Assembly: GCA_044340485.1 (NCBI GenBank)
Contig: JBIITN010000027.1
Location: forward strand, 1 to 23,005
Origin: UBA2093 sp044340485
GTDB taxonomy: Bacteria > Actinomycetota > Acidimicrobiia > Acidimicrobiales > Ilumatobacteraceae
Direction: 5' to 3'
DNA length: 23,005 bases
In this document: positions 22,414-23,005 of the stretch, piece by piece
Position numbering within the stretch: the first letter of the stretch is position 1
How the letters are laid out: each line of letters starts with the position of its first letter
Position numbers and translations under genes: made by a program
The notes under the pieces: generated by a model
Database searches by the model: none
What the model saw: only the letters and a program-made list of their open reading frames with translations
Told to the model about the DNA's origin: nothing

Positions 22414-22755
22414 TTATTTCTTACGTTTGTTTTTCTTGCGTTTCCACCAGCGATTCTTGTCACTGGGGTCCTCGAACAAAATGTCTCGCCCTACGGAATT
22501 CACGATTTCTTCTGCCGCTTCAAGAATCGCTGCGGCAGATCCATCGTCTAGACCGGGAACTTCGTCTGGCGTGGGTGGCAATACGGATGCTCCATGCACC
22601 CACCCGACATCTGCGAGTCGGCGTTCGTACTTTGGACAATCATCAGGACAACGCCACGGTGCCTCGGGAGCTAAATCGAGATTGCACTTGCGCACTGCAT
22701 CGCCGTTGGCGTATGTGCGACTTTCAAAATGTTTGCACTCAGTTCGCATAGGCAT
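22414..22755 (-). CDS. four-cysteine hypothetical protein between sufB and sufD
   Basis: 113 residues; I do not recognise a named family. The N-terminal part carries four cysteines, Cys7 (TECKHF), Cys24 (RKCNL), Cys36 and Cys40 (RCPDDCPKY), with His9 nearby. The C-x16-C-x11-C-x3-C pattern could bind zinc or an Fe-S cluster. The middle (about 60-95) is acidic and helical-looking with an alanine/glutamate helix (AAAILEAAEEIV). The last 13 residues are strongly basic and aromatic (NRWWKRKKNKRKK), able to contact nucleic acid, membrane or an acidic partner. It sits 19 bases after sufB and 28 before sufD, so it is surely co-transcribed with them. ATG 22755 or ATG 22749 may be the start. An accessory factor of cluster assembly is a reasonable guess only. 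Confidence 0.82.
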   Translation of the reverse strand: MPMRTECKHFESRTYANGDAVRKCNLDLAPEAPWRCPDDCPKYERRLADVGWVHGASVLPPTPDEVPGLDDGSAAAILEAAEEIVNSVGRDILFEDPSDKNRWWKRKKNKRKK

Positions 22756-22774
22756 GGCTACACCGAGGGACTAA

Positions 22775-23005
22775 TCAGCCCACAGATCCTTCCATCTGCA
22801 ACTCAATAAGACGGCTCCATTCAACGGCGTATTCCATTGGCAGAGTGCGTGTTACTGGCTCAATGAAGCCGTTCACAACCATGCTCATTGCTTGTTCTTG
22901 CGACAGACCACGGCTCATCAAATAAAAGAGCTGCTCATCAGCAATCTTTGACACGGTTGCTTCGTGACCAATCTCTGCGTCGCGCTCGCCCACTTCGATG
23001 TACGG
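22775..23005 (-). CDS. sufB: Fe-S cluster assembly scaffold SufB, C-terminal part (gene cut by window edge)
   Basis: Only the last 76 residues are inside the window; the frame is open to the edge. The sequence PYIEVGERDAEIGHEATVS followed by KIADEQLFYLMSRGLSQEQA and VVNGFIEPV is the near-invariant SufB C-terminus, and the E-x-GHEA segment contains the Glu/His pair used in cluster formation. SufB is the main scaffold of SufBC2D. First visible gene of the minus-strand SUF operon; a regulator or further suf genes may lie beyond the edge. Confidence 0.95.
   Translation of the reverse strand, partial: PYIEVGERDAEIGHEATVSKIADEQLFYLMSRGLSQEQAMSMVVNGFIEPVTRTLPMEYAVEWSRLIELQMEGSVG

Noticed and set aside
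1..23005. tRNA, rRNA, insertion sequence or prophage
   Set aside because: No cloverleaf-like segments, transposase motifs or phage genes were found when reading the gaps and frames; a covariance-model scan was not possible here.

Overview
The window looks like a piece of an actinobacterial chromosome. It has about half G+C (by eye), very tight gene packing, many stop/start overlaps and many candidate leaderless starts. The gene content points the same way: a mycothiol-dependent maleylpyruvate-isomerase-type protein, an Rv2466c-like DsbA protein, SufBDC with a Rieske protein, SufS/SufU, and an Rv1284-like beta-carbonic anhydrase. A lower-GC member of the Acidimicrobiia is my best guess, but this is inference from gene content, not a phylogenetic test. 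I see no rRNA, tRNA, CRISPR array, transposase, prophage or replication origin. No gene-free stretch reaches 300 bases; the longest gaps are about 110-130 bases.

Left part (1-4191): a truncated alpha/beta hydrolase with a small coupled gene (minus strand); a coupled DsbA-like/MDMPI-like pair (plus strand) that suggests mycothiol-linked chemistry; a membrane-anchored hypothetical protein; and an acyl-CoA dehydrogenase followed by a strong terminator.

Middle (4231-9850, all plus strand): a VapBC-type toxin-antitoxin pair behind a palindrome-rich promoter; an MBL-fold hydrolase overlapping a fatty acid desaturase; an iron-sulfur cluster operon sufC2-sufS-sufU behind a repeat- and palindrome-rich promoter; and a secreted L,D-transpeptidase. 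Next (9854-11862, minus strand) come a coupled EamA permease and a Ca2+/Na+-type antiporter.

Central right (11904-13881, plus strand): beta-carbonic anhydrase, an SbtA-type bicarbonate permease and an SbtB/PII-like regulator. These form a compact inorganic-carbon module of the kind best known from cyanobacteria, with no Rubisco or carboxysome gene in view. Then come an iron-sulfur bacterial (6-4) photolyase, a divergent HtpX protease, two tandem paralogous MFS transporters and an epoxide-hydrolase-like enzyme.

Right end (20013-23005, minus strand): the main SUF operon, read as sufB (partial) - four-cysteine protein - sufD - Rieske protein - sufC - pterin carbinolamine dehydratase, mostly joined by 1-4 base overlaps. 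The SUF machinery is therefore split into two operons on opposite strands about 11 kb apart, each with its own SufC. The four-cysteine protein between sufB and sufD and the carbonic anhydrase/SbtA/SbtB module are the most interesting items.
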